Positions 36,690 through 47,772 of a DNA stretch of 64,000 nt are shown in pieces (positions within the stretch are counted from its first letter, which is position 1; each line of letters begins with the position of its first letter). A program made the position numbers and the translations under genes. This stretch comes from Welwitschia mirabilis (lineage: Eukaryota > Gnetophyta > Gnetopsida > Welwitschiales): positions 104,204,246 through 104,268,245 of the forward strand of contig JBOZIK010000001.1 of assembly GCA_051453625.1 (NCBI GenBank), written 5' to 3'. The notes below the pieces were generated by a model that had not been told where the DNA came from, ran no database searches, and worked only from the letters and a program-made list of their open reading frames with translations.

Positions 36690-37540
36690 AATGTCTTTAT
36701 TACTCAACAATCCATATACTATCAACATGATTCAAAAATTTCTTGACCTTAGTAGGTACTTAAATATTTGAAAAAAATTATATGAAGAGATAATTTTAGA
36801 TAGCTAGTCAAATAAATTACCCATAATAATTAAATTAGGAATAGATGCAACTTATTATCTTTACCTTTACTTCAAGGATGTTGTTTCTAAGTTTTTTCTC
36901 TTTCACTTATTGCATTAGTTACAAGAAGGGCCATACCCTTGTTTTTTGACCAAAAGAAATGAGGGCTAAATGGGGAGTTTGATTGGTATGGCATATCTAT
37001 TAAAATATAATTTAGGTATTATAAGATGATCTTAATGAAAACACAATCTGGTATAAAATAAAAGAATAAAAGACCATTCCATTTTAATTTCTAATATGAA
37101 TACAAACTATGAAGGCATGATCTATTGATCCATTATAATTTTGGAGTTGAAGCTAAAGGTATTAGAAAAGTTACCATAGGAATATCTAATTTATAAGAGT
37201 AAGTGTTCATATTAACATTTCATTTCAATCATTTAATGTTAGCCCTTCATATCATTATGAAGTAGAACTCATCAAGTGTTGGATTGTTAACCAACTAATA
37301 GGTAAAGTAAGTAGGATTTAGATCATTATAAGATAGGTTAGTTTTATCCTATTGATAACTTTTCTTACCATAATAACTCAACTTAGTATGAGAGGAACCA
37401 CTGATTCACGTAATTAGTTAGTACATTTTGTTGAAAATCTAGTGCTGTAAAGATACCATATTCTAGAAAATCTCACTAAATATCTCTAAGTCAAAATAAT
37501 GCTAGGTGTGGTATGCCTACCTCCTTGTTTATTAATAAAC
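36690..37540 (+). pseudogene. Decayed 25S ribosomal RNA gene fragment
   Basis: Collinear with the 3' third of plant nuclear 25S rRNA. Landmarks in order: tggggagtttgattggtatg (36974; rRNA TGGGGAGTTTGGCTGGGGCG), gaaaagttaccataggaata (37165), tcaagtgttggattgtt (37272), aggttagttttatcctattg (37336), tcaacttagtatgagaggaa (37379) followed by ccactgattcac, and ctctaagtcaaaataatgct (37485). These correspond to the peptidyl-transferase and sarcin-ricin-proximal region. Almost all differences from the conserved rRNA are C-to-T or G-to-A, so this is a long-silenced, methylation-decayed copy. The core 36970-37510 is certain; the borders are approximate. No 18S, 5.8S or spacer sequence was recognised around it. 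Confidence 0.88.
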
Positions 37541-39250
37541 CACTAGTAGGAATGCCTTAAGAATTTCATCATGATGAGTTTATGGCTTAATAAACGGAAT
37601 ATTTGAGAGAACATTTTCTATTCTAAACCTAAATAGGTTTCATAAGATTGTGAAATAAAAGGCTCTTTAAAATATTTGGAGGAACATATAATGACTAAAT
37701 GTTTCTACATAACTAGCATTGGATGAGTTCTCACTATAAACGTAAACTATTTAAAACCTATTATTCCTTGAAATTTATAATTTGTAATTAAAAATATAAC
37801 ATTGAGATCTCATTATTTAATATTTAACATTGGTATATCCCTCAAGATTCCTAAAGAGAAATTCATCTCTCAACTATGCAATCAAAATATTATTTAAGAT
37901 GAATAACACATTTTCTTATAGTTTTTTACAGTTAAAGCATATAAGGAATAAGTGATACATTATAGTTACTAATTTGTTTATTTATTTCAAATTATACTAA
38001 AAATAATTATTAACTTTATTAATGATGTTTTCAAATCTCATTTCATGTATGTTTAAGTTGCCTAATAGATTCTTAGGGTTAAAATTTTAATTTAACTTAG
38101 TGGATAAAATTAAATCTACATTCATTAAGGAAATAATATTTCTTCCTTTTATTAACTATCATAATAGATAAGTGAAGTTACCTATAATATATTATTAATA
38201 AAATATGTTATCTCTTATACATAGCAAGGCTACTTAGTAAATAACATAAGAATTATTTAAAATACTTTTTTAATAATCCTTACGTAGGATCTTCTTTCTT
38301 TATTCCCTATGTTAGAAATTCCTCCTCTTATTATTTGCCTAAATGAGGATGAGATGGTATCTATAGGTATTGGGAAGAAAAGATATTTTAGTCCTTTAAA
38401 TTCTAATAATTCTGAAAGTTTGAAAATTTTATATCGTTTACAAAAATATTAATGTCATGTCTTTTATATTTTTACATGAAAATTTGGAAGTATCAGGATT
38501 TACTAAAATTTACTAAATAGAATTCTAAAAGTATTAGAACTTAAAAGAAAAATTCAGCATGTCATATTCTTTTGAAATTTTTTTCTTTATGTCTTTCTTT
38601 ATTATGTAACCCTTTTCTTCTTCTTCTTCTTCTTCTTCTTCTTCTTCTTCTTCTTTTTCCCCCTCCAAAGACTCATTACCCTTTTTTATGTCACATTACT
38701 TTGTAATCATTTTCTTATGCTCTTTTCATGAGATTTTTTTCAGAGATACCTATATCCACTCATGTGTTGTTATTTATTATCATACAATCATTTCATAGTT
38801 AATCTTTGTTAACTATCAATTATGTATTAATTAAATATTTACTAATTACACTTATTGTTATTAGATTAATTATTTACCAATCATATCCATAAAATAGGAA
38901 TGCATATTTAGATGTTATCTCTTCTTTATTTTCTTTGCTCTTCTTGCATTTATTCTTATTAATTAATTACTAACTAATCTATTTTATTTTTTAAATAAAA
39001 AGTTGTATTGGTATTAATAGGAAGCCTTTATTAAACTATTGATAATAATCTTAGATCATAATTAAAAAGTAGATGAATAACCCCTCACTCTAAAACTATC
39101 AATTAAGCAAGTAACCCTTATCATTTAACAAAAGATAGGGTTTTATCTTAAGGAACTTGATATACTAATCACTAGCATTAAATACATACTTGAAATAAAA
39201 GAATTATAAAACGAAATAAAAGATAAAGAAATGATAGGAGGAATTTCCTT
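37541..39250. other. Anonymous AT-rich stretch
   Basis: No coding or mobile-element signature on either strand apart from the trinucleotide tract listed separately. Confidence 0.4.
38615..38655. repeat. (CTT)n microsatellite
   Basis: About 13 uninterrupted ctt units, followed by a short pyrimidine run. Confidence 0.97.
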
Positions 39251-39364
39251 CTTAACTATTACTGGACTATCTTCCATTGTGTGGGGTATCTCCTAGAGGA
39301 TAGACTATTATGATCCCTGTATTTACTAGTACATCCTTGGTGTTCTTAATTTTGATGGTCTTTT

Positions 39365-39660
39365 CTATGACCTCTTAGGCCTCATGTCTATTTTTGTTTA
39401 GGTGTCAGAATAAGAATAATTTTTTATATGCCTCAATAATTTGATCATTTGAGGTTTCAGGCTTAAGGCCTAATGCTGCATAATAATCCTTCCACTTCTT
39501 AATTAACTTAATTTTATCATATTCCACTTCATATTTTGATTTTCATAATTCTTGGTTCCTAAAATGACTCTAGAGTGGCTTATTTTTTAATAGTAAAGAC
39601 TTCAAACTATGTGGCTTTTCCTTTCCTTTCCCTAGTCTTCTCCGTTTTCTTGCCACTAAT
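39365..39660 (-). pseudogene. J-domain (DnaJ-like) protein relic
   Basis: On the minus strand a basic stretch (ARKRRRLGKGKEKPHSLKSL, about 39585-39650) is followed by a stop. Then come YEVEYDKIKLIKKW and DYYAALGLKPETSNDQIIEA with AYKKL (about 39440-39525), the helix I/II signature of J-domains (DYY-LGL-P-A----I--AY-KL). The diagnostic HPD tripeptide should come next. Here the position reads stop-HLNKNRHEA, so HPD has decayed to HLN, and EVIEKTIKIKNTKDVL resembles helix III. There are at least four in-frame stops. Host chaperone-cofactor origin is inferred; which J-protein it was is unknown. Confidence 0.55.
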
Positions 39661-39719
39661 ATAAATAACCTATATTTATGGTTATGCCTTTTACTAGTCT
39701 AATACCTAGGCCATCTAGT

Positions 39720-40135
39720 CTAGATATTTCTATGCTTATTGGTTTAACTCTTGGATCACCTCTTATTCTAGATACTCTTAATCCTCATTTTACCTTAGTG
39801 GCATGTTATCTTGCGGTAGGAAGATCCCACATTCACTTCTTTCTAGTTCTACTAATTTATTAGTAATACTTGAGTAGTCTGCATAGTTCTATGCTTATTG
39901 TTTTGACTCTTGGATTCCCTCTTATTCTAGACACATTCTAGCCTTATTTTACTTCTGTGTCATGTTGTCTTCAAATAAGAAGATCCCACATCCCCTTCTT
40001 TCTAGTTCTCTTAATCTATTAGTAATCCTTGAGCTACCTGTCCTTGGATCTCATTCTATCCCTTTGCCATGTTATCTTGGGTTGGAGAAATCCTCCCTCA
40101 TCCTCTTACTAGTTCTTCTATTTTACTAATGCCAC
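39720..40135. repeat. 159-bp tandem repeat, about 2.6 units
   Basis: Unit 1 at about 39720-39878 and unit 2 at about 39879-40037 share ctatgcttattg-tttaactcttgg, cctcttattctaga, aagatcccacatt-ccttctttctagtt and ttagtaat-cttgag. A shorter, more diverged third unit runs to about 40135. The period is a multiple of three, so it may once have been a coding repeat upstream of the J-domain relic, but every frame now has stops. Confidence 0.75.
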
Positions 40136-41092
40136 TTCATTGACTTTTCTCTTGCTATTGCATTGATTCTATCTAGTAAAGATGGTTTTTATCATATTTT
40201 CCCTTTTACTCATATTCGTCGAGGGGTTTTTCCCATTTAGCCAGAGAACCCTTGCTTTACTCTCTACTCTTGTAGGATTCTCCCAAGAGTTTAACTCGAT
40301 TACTCTTATATTTTCCCTACAAGGTTACCACATTAGCTTCTTAACTAAAATTGAGTATCTATTTCCCAATTTAACCTTAGGCTTCTTGTCTAGAAAAAAT
40401 GAGTGGGTTAAGAAACCTTATTTCTTTTAGGTATAACAAGAAGCTAAAGAGCATTCCTTTTAGTTTTAAATAGTTTCTATCTAGTATGAAAAATCTATTC
40501 ATAAATTATACTACTACATTTCATGAAAGCCAAGTTCTATTTTTTTAAAAAATTCCTTCACCATTTTAGGAGCCTCTTATTTAAAGGATCTATCTACATC
40601 CATTAGGTCATGAAATATGATTTAATTATTATTCCTTTCTTAATCATATTCCCTTTTCTATTAATCAAGTAGATATTAGAACTTAAGGTATTTCTAGTAC
40701 TATCTTATGGTTTGTTAACATAGGAGCTATTTTGAAATTTTCATCTCCTTTTAGCTTAAGAAGTGGTTCAAAGTTCACTTTCTAAATTCTTTACCATATT
40801 ATCTCATTACCTCTAAAGTTTTAATTTAGGTGTTTCCGCATTTTTATCAAAATCTTCAATTGTATTACCTTATTTTTGAGGATTTTGCAAATATATTCTA
40901 AATTTTGTTTCACATTAGAAAACATTTTCCATGCCATTTTATAATAATTATAGTATGGTATCTTATTACTTATTAGGTTTATTGAGGATCTTCTTCCAAG
41001 TGGCTTCTAAATCTTACTTCCTCCACATAATTACTATAATAGAGTAATGCTAGAATAGATGCCTCATAGTTTCTTAATTCTCATAACCTTGG
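40136..41092. other. Anonymous stretch, possible LINE 3' part
   Basis: Element D appears to have inserted at 41092/49121 with a target duplication, so this DNA was once contiguous with the LINE to the right. A minus-strand frame reads WKMFSNVKQNLEYICKILKN near 40880-40960, but no LINE C-terminal motif was identified with confidence. Confidence 0.35.
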
Positions 41093-42154
41093 TGTTGTGA
41101 TGTATATTTGTGCAAGATTTTACATTTAAAGAAATCCTGTCATTTATAACCAAAATAAATATCTTACATAATACATCACACTAGTATAGTCGGAGTTAAC
41201 CCGAAATGTTGTATCCACATTGAAGTCTATGAGTATGAGACTTAGGTTGCTTTACAAATGAAACTAAGAACCAAGAGTAAATAATAATGCAAGGAAAAAA
41301 AAGATACAATTCAAGATGCAAGATGCAATATAAACTAACATGTAATGCAAAAATAACCATAGCTTTACTTGCTTTTAGCCTTAACAAAGGCTACCCTTGA
41401 TGATCTATGTCACACAAGAAATTATCACTAGATCAAAGTCAATCATAAACCATAAGCATAATCTAAAAACCTAAGATGCAAACATGAAAAGAAACCAAGT
41501 TTTATATTAAAAGAGTAACAACATTTGGGTTATAAAACAACTAGGCCTTAATGGAGGATACACAGCCCTCCATCAAGTGCATGTCTTTCTATAACATACA
41601 TAGATGGATCTCCCATCCTTCAACCTCCTATCATGAGGATTTATGGTGCAATGAAGATAAGAAGGAGAGTTGAAGTGGGGTTTATTTACAAAAACTCATA
41701 GCAAAAAAAGATAAATGATAGGTTTAGTTAGGTGCACTCATATATGAAATGGATGAAATGGTTAAAGGTTACTGCTAGAGTTGATTACATAACAGTGTCA
41801 TCTAGACAAGATAATAGCACATTATAAAATATGACTTAGGTCGATGACTCATCAATGATTTAGTGGTCCACATTAGTAGTTGTCGTCATACATATCATGG
41901 GGGCGACTGAGGGGATAACAGTCTTCTTTGATCATTTCCTTAAAGAGAATTTAGTTTTTTTGTCATCAATCCTTCTTTAAAGCTCTATACATCAAAAAGT
42001 AACTTTAATACACCAAAGTTGAATAAGAATTGCATTTTTTTTGGATTTCCTCTTGTATCTCCAAAATACTCAGAATTTCACCTAAACCTATATAAAAGTC
42101 CTACAAAATAACATATAAAACCCCATCAAATAACCTTAAATTGGCAGTGCAACA
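41093..42154 (-). repeat. Element D 3' LTR
   Basis: 1062 bp. It matches 46879-47672 and 48690-49120. On the minus strand it starts TGTTGCACTGCC and ends ACAACA. It contains one hairpin module at about 41878-41923 (tgtcgtcatacatatcatgg, then ggaaggggataac-like arm). Confidence 0.85.
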
Positions 42155-42166
42155 CAACCCCCCTAG
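42155..42166 (-). other. Polypurine tract of element D
   Basis: On the minus strand aggggggttg lies immediately before the LTR start TGTTGC. It is preceded by aaggactaacaaggatt, a context usual for Athila/Tat-type gypsy elements. Confidence 0.75.
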
Positions 42167-44999
42167 TTAATCCTTGTTAGTCCTTGATAAAAACCAAGCA
42201 GAAAAACCATAATTGTGAGCCAATTTGTTTTTTAAAAGATAAATCTAGAAGTTATTAAATAGGCTCATAAAACATAATATATAGATAAATGATAAGTAAT
42301 GCATAATGTGCATGAAAATTTAAAAATTTTATATTATAAAAGATCTAAATTATGTTAAAAATATTTGAAAATGATAAATGAAAAATGGGTCTTTTTCCCC
42401 CTCCAAAGAAAAGGCAATACATCCCATATTAGAAAAATAAAGCAAAGAAAGTAAATGAGAGTGAGAAGGCAGGTAATGCAAATAAGGACAACTATCAAAA
42501 TAAAGTGCAAAGCTGAGTAAAGTCAGATTTGAAAAATATAGAGATATGAAATATTCTAACAAGTAAAGGAAAATTTGGATAATAGAAAAAGTATTTTATC
42601 ATAAAAAATGAATAAAAGTAGAACTTAAAACATCAAAATTTTAAAAATAAATAACAGAAATTTATTAAGAAAACTTTCTAAGCAAGAAACAAAATTTTTA
42701 TTGAAAACTGAATAAGGAAAACATACTAAGAAAATACAGTAATACCATTGACATAATCAACCAAACCAAAAATGAAAATAAGAATAATCGACATATGATA
42801 ATAAAAGATAGCTTACTGATCTAATGTTTTAACCTAGTAGACTCCCATAAAAGAAATTATAACATCACTTGATGTGAAAAATGCATGACTTAATGTATAA
42901 AAATTCCATTCGATAAGGCAGTGATTATGATGATGCTAAAGTAAAATGCTTTAAACAATGAATAATAAGACCAAATAATTGCTCAAAAAATGAACTCTCC
43001 TACCGTCATCTTAAAACAAACACCTAAATATCAAGAAATGAAATGATCATGTGGAAAGACTAAAAGTCTAAAAAGCAAGAAATGTCTCTAATGACACCAG
43101 GAACATCACTGATCCCATAGCCTTAAAGTTAAATACAACTTTATCATCCATGATGATGGGAGTGTAACCATAGTCATAGAAGTAAGAACCCATGAAGCAT
43201 GGTTAACTGACTTCCCAGTGAAGTTCCCATAGCTACCATATTACTCTATCAAGGGCTCCTCTTAAAAATATTTGTCCGATTATACTTGCAATAGGACATC
43301 ATAGTGATTATGTTTTTTGAAATAGTATAAATATAAAACATCATGATCTTTATTTCACACTTTTTTCAAACAAAACAACATTTCACATAACTAAATAATC
43401 CAAAAGACAAAGGTAAATGTTATAAGATTAAGACAAAAAAGAACACTCTTAAATAATCTAGGATCATTCACATTGAGAAAAACATAAAAAATAAATCACT
43501 TTTCTTTAATTGAAGTTCATGGAATTGTGAATGTCTTAAGATTAGGTGAATTTAATCACCACTAAAATGTCCAAGTCAAAAGACTAGTTATGGAAATAAA
43601 TACATTAGTTAAGTTTAAAAGATAATCAAATAATAACATAATAATATTTTAAAGGAAAAATATAAGAAAAAAATTTTAGACACTTTCCTCATGAAATTCC
43701 AAAATTTATCCATTAACTTCCTAAAATTCTTAAGCAATCAAGTTAGAAATCTCAACAGAGTCATAAAAATGTATTTTCTCAAAATAATAAAAAACAAAAA
43801 TCAAAATTTTATTGATTGTCATCCTACTCATCATCCAGATGATAGAGAGGAATACACAAATAGAGAAATAGAAAAATTTCAAAAAAGATAAAAAACTATT
43901 AAAAAATCAAAAAAATCATGAAAGTTGACTATCGTCCACCTTGTCATGGGAATGACATGTGAGATGATAGACTATTATTATAGACCTAAAACTAGAAAAT
44001 ACAGATTGCAAATAGAAATTAAAAAAAAAACTGAAAATAGAAAATAAAGACTATTAAAATAGAAAACTAACAAATCAAAAAATAAAAATATCAAGAAAGC
44101 TAAAAGAAAAGATCAAGGCAAGAAAACTTTATTTAAATCCTACAATCTAACTCATACTTTTATTTAAAAAAAATTAAGAAAGCAAAAGAAACATGGTTTT
44201 AATATTTTTAGAAAAATGAGATCTAAACCAAATATTCAACAATTGATAAAACAACGTATGCAATCATTTTTTAGTAAAATCAATTAGAAGGAAAGATAAT
44301 AAAAGATAATACCTTGATAATACTTTTTCTAAAATTTAGATAAGAGATAAAAGAATGACAAATGTCATTGAAAAATAATTCTTATGAAAACTTTATGAAT
44401 CTTAAGCTTCATTTAAAAAGGCATGTGAAAAGGAACTCAAAGAAATTTTTTAAGATAATTTTAAAAGATCTTTAAAATGTTTCCTATCATTTTATTTAAA
44501 ACATGAATTTTAAGGAAGAAAACAAGGCTTTTTTAATTTTTCATAAGCACCTGACAATTTATGTCCACAAGCATTAATGTAAAATTCATACAACTTATGG
44601 AAAAACAATCTCTTATTAAACTCATGATATGAAGGATTTGAAACATAAATTGCATCTAGAGCTTGATATTGAACATGAGAGGATTTATTTAAAATCCAAG
44701 GATTTGTAAGAAACTTTTTAAATAAGTGATTAAGATGGATTTAACATACTTAAAAAGCTCTTTAACATTTAATTTCAAGCATGTATTGGAATCAAGAAGA
44801 TATGGTTTTTCCCAATTAATAATTCCAAGACATCCCAAATTTTATTTTGAAAAATAAAGATAAATGAAAACATATGGTAGAGTTGAATTTGCAAATGAGA
44901 AAAAGATGTTAGTTTTTGCATATAAAGTTTTTAAAGGAAGAGGTTGGGAGATTTTTTGAACTCAAGTCCTCAAGATGATGTGGTTCATTATTTTTAGGG
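42167..44999 (-). mobile_element. Element D interior, noncoding 3' part
   Basis: Collinear with 22559-23650 of element C (best block 43090-43310). It contains two hairpin modules (43817-43857, 43926-43971) 109 bp apart. A weak minus-strand coding trace (LFFHKLYEFYINACGHKLSG at about 44545-44605) continues the gag-like relic. No enzymatic domain was found. The paralogous empty site of the 16-kb CACTA lies near 43405-43425. Confidence 0.65.
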
Positions 45000-45960
45000 A
45001 TAAGAATGTGATTTGAAGAACTATTTGTTTGAATAATTTCTTATTTAATTATATCTCCTCTTTCTTTATGATTGATCATTTTATTCTTTTCTTGTTTATT
45101 TTGTTGAGGATCATTGTTCTTTTTTAATATGGTGAATTCCTTAAAAAGATCATTAGAAAGATGGTACAAAGGAAAGCTCTCATTATTTGATGAAAGATAT
45201 TCTAATGTTTCTTGACTTGATTCCTCTTCCTCTTTAAATAACTCCATTCATTTTAAACTGTAATCCTCTTCTGAGTTAAGTTGATCATTTTTCATTGATT
45301 CTATTTCAGTGGCTATCTCCATTAATTTTAGAAGTTAAATATCATATATCGATGAAAATCTTTCATTATTACAAAACATATGAAAGTTTGGAACATGATC
45401 TAAAATATCAATGTCATATTATTCTTCTTCTTTACTATTCTCATCATCTTGTTGCATGTTATTGATTTCATTAGAAAGGGAAATGTGATTATTATTTTTA
45501 TCATATATTTACTCATGAATGTGCTCTTCATTTAATGAATGACTTTCAAATAGCTCATCATCATGATCCAAATAGCCATCCTTATCTTCATTGTTGAAAG
45601 ACGTAGTCAAGTTATCATTGTCTTCCTTTTGCTCATATCCTAATGAGTATAATCATCAAGTTTGATCTAAAATTCTATTCTCAACTTAGAAGCAAGAATC
45701 ATAAACATTCATTTCTAAATTATTTTCATTTTCCTTAAGGTAGGATGTAGAAGGATATGTTTGAGGGTTTAGAAGAGATCCTTGGCTTTGTTAAATAAAA
45801 GTAACCAAAATTTCTATGAGTTTATTGGTATTTTTATGGTACTTTTTTGTTGTGTCTCTCAATTATTTCATTGGATTATTTTATTCTTTAGAGTAGTTTA
45901 TGAAAGATGGATGAGATGGATAAAAGTGATTGGATAAGGTTGAATCCCTAAGATGTTCTT
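45000..45960 (-). pseudogene. Gag-like protein relic of element D
   Basis: Reading right to left: HYPSHPSF, NNPMK, TNKLIEILV, QGSLLNPQTYPSTSYLKENE (about 45730-45790), LEMNVYDSCF, an acidic region, then an open 68-codon frame (45041-45247) with SSQETLEYLSSNNESFPLYH and DPQQNKQEKNKM. Block order and wording parallel the relic at 3720-4480 in element C. It is charged and rich in Asn, Glu and Lys, with stops throughout. Gag is inferred from position after the PBS. Confidence 0.5.
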
Positions 45961-46580
45961 CATTAGTTCTATATGGATTTTGAAAAGGAAAGGGGGAATA
46001 ATAAGATGGTTGAAAAGAGGAATGAACCCTATCCCTACTCTTAACATTTCTTTGTGTTGGTCTTCATTTTTTTACAAAAAGCTCTCTAAGTATTTTCTTA
46101 CCATTCTTCTCGAATTCTTTTCTTCGTATCTTAGCAAGAAGTTTTTTAATTGTTCTATTACTATTATTCTCAGGTTTCTTTTTATACTTTCTAAGATTTT
46201 TTATACGGTGATTCTATTACTATTTATTTTTGAGAAGAATGGGAGGAAGAGAATCTTTAGTTCAAGATGAAAGTAGGTGCTTAAAGATGATTGAGTTTTT
46301 AAAGATAAAATGAGCTTGAAAAAATAATGTATGCACTTGGAGTTTGTATTCCTATCCTTATTAAATAATTTCTTCTATGAGCAGCTCTTTTTACTTTGAT
46401 AAGAACTTTTATGGACTGACCATACCACAGTTCCTATAAGCAGGAAATAACAAAAAACAAATAAAAAACAACACTATCATCCTATTTGTTGTGAAAACAA
46501 TAGAGCGGATGAAACTCATAAAAAACCAGAAAAAAAAATAAAAGTAAAATCTAAAATAAAAGAAGAAAACATAGGAAATA

Positions 46581-46724
46581 GGACTATTATCCTCCTGGTC
46601 ATCTGGATGTCATAGGAGATGACAAAAACTAATTTTATTATAGAAAAATTAAAATTCGAAAATAAAATTGAAAGTAAAAAATGGTTGTTATCCTAACTAT
46701 CATGGGAATAACAGAGGGTAAGAC
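46581..46724 (-). repeat. Two hairpin modules in the element D leader
   Basis: Units at about 46581-46623 (attatcctcctggtcatctg, then gatgtcataggagatgac) and 46684-46724 (ttatcctaactatcatggga, then ataacagagggtaag), about 101 bp apart. They are equivalent in position to 3013-3275 of element C. Confidence 0.7.
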
Positions 46725-46857
46725 CATAAAATTTTTACAAAAAACAAAAACTAAAAAAACTACACATAAAAAACCTATAGCTCCTAATAAAACACAACAT
46801 CGCATAGATAAATAACCAAACCCAAATAATAAAAACCCTTGTGCTCCTCGATAGCCT

Positions 46858-46877
46858 TTTCTAATAATGACATTAAA
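46858..46877 (-). other. Primer-binding site of element D, decayed
   Basis: On the minus strand tttaatgtcattattagaaa aligns with TTTGGCGCCGTTGCCGGGGA at all 20 positions. Nine are identical and the other eleven all differ by C-to-T or G-to-A. It starts one base after the LTR end. Confidence 0.65.
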
Positions 46878-47248
46878 ATGTTGTAGTGTGTATTTGTGTA
46901 ATATTTTACATTCAAAGAAATCTTGTCATTTATAACCAAAATAGATAACTTACATAATGCATCACACTAGTATAGTAGGAGTTAAACCAAAATGTCATAT
47001 CCACATTGAAGTCTATGAATATGAGACTTGAGTTACTTTACAAATAAAACTAAGAACCAAGAATAAATAATAATTTAAGGAAATAAAGATACAACGCAAG
47101 ATGTAAGATGCAATCTAAATTAACATGTAATGCAAAAACAACCCTAACTTTACTTCCTTTCAGCCTTAATAAAGGTTATTCTTGATGATTTATGTCAGCC
47201 AAGAAATTGTCACCAGATCAAAAGCAATCATAAATCATAAGAATAATA

Positions 47249-47532
47249 AAAAAACCTTAGATACAAACATGAAAAGAAAATCAAGTTTTATATTAAAAGA
47301 GTAATAACATCTAGGTTACAAGATAGCTGAGTCTCAATGGNNNNNNNNNNNNNNNNNNNNNNNNNNNNNNNNNNNNNNNNNNNNNNNNNNNNNNNNNNNN
47401 NNNNNNNNNNNNNNNNNNNNNNNNNNNNNNNNNNNNNNNNAAAAAACCTTAGATACAAACATGAAAAGAAAATCAAGTTTTATATTAAAAGAGTAATAAC
47501 ATCTAGGTTATAAAACAATTGGGTCTCAATGA
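47249..47532. other. 100-N gap flanked by a 92-bp direct repeat
   Basis: 47249-47340 and 47441-47532 share the same sequence with several mismatches near the end; the gap is exactly 100 N (47341-47440). The sister LTR near 41480-41550 has only one copy. Either a local tandem duplication or two haplotype or repeat copies were placed in series by the assembler. Confidence 0.85.
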
Positions 47533-47672
47533 AGGACACATAGACCTCCACCCGATGCACATCTTTCTATGACACAGATAGATAAATCTCTTGCTCTTCG
47601 ACCTTCTGTCACAATGATTTCTAGTGTAATGAAGATGGGAAGGAGAGTCAAAGGGGGGTTTAATTATAACAA

Positions 47673-47772
47673 NNNNNNNNNNNNNNNNNNNNNNNNNNNN
47701 NNNNNNNNNNNNNNNNNNNNNNNNNNNNNNNNNNNNNNNNNNNNNNNNNNNNNNNNNNNNNNNNNNNNNNNN
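47673..47772. other. Sequence gap (100 N)
   Basis: Placeholder gap lying exactly where the nested LTR begins, so the left border of that insertion cannot be seen. Confidence 0.97.
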
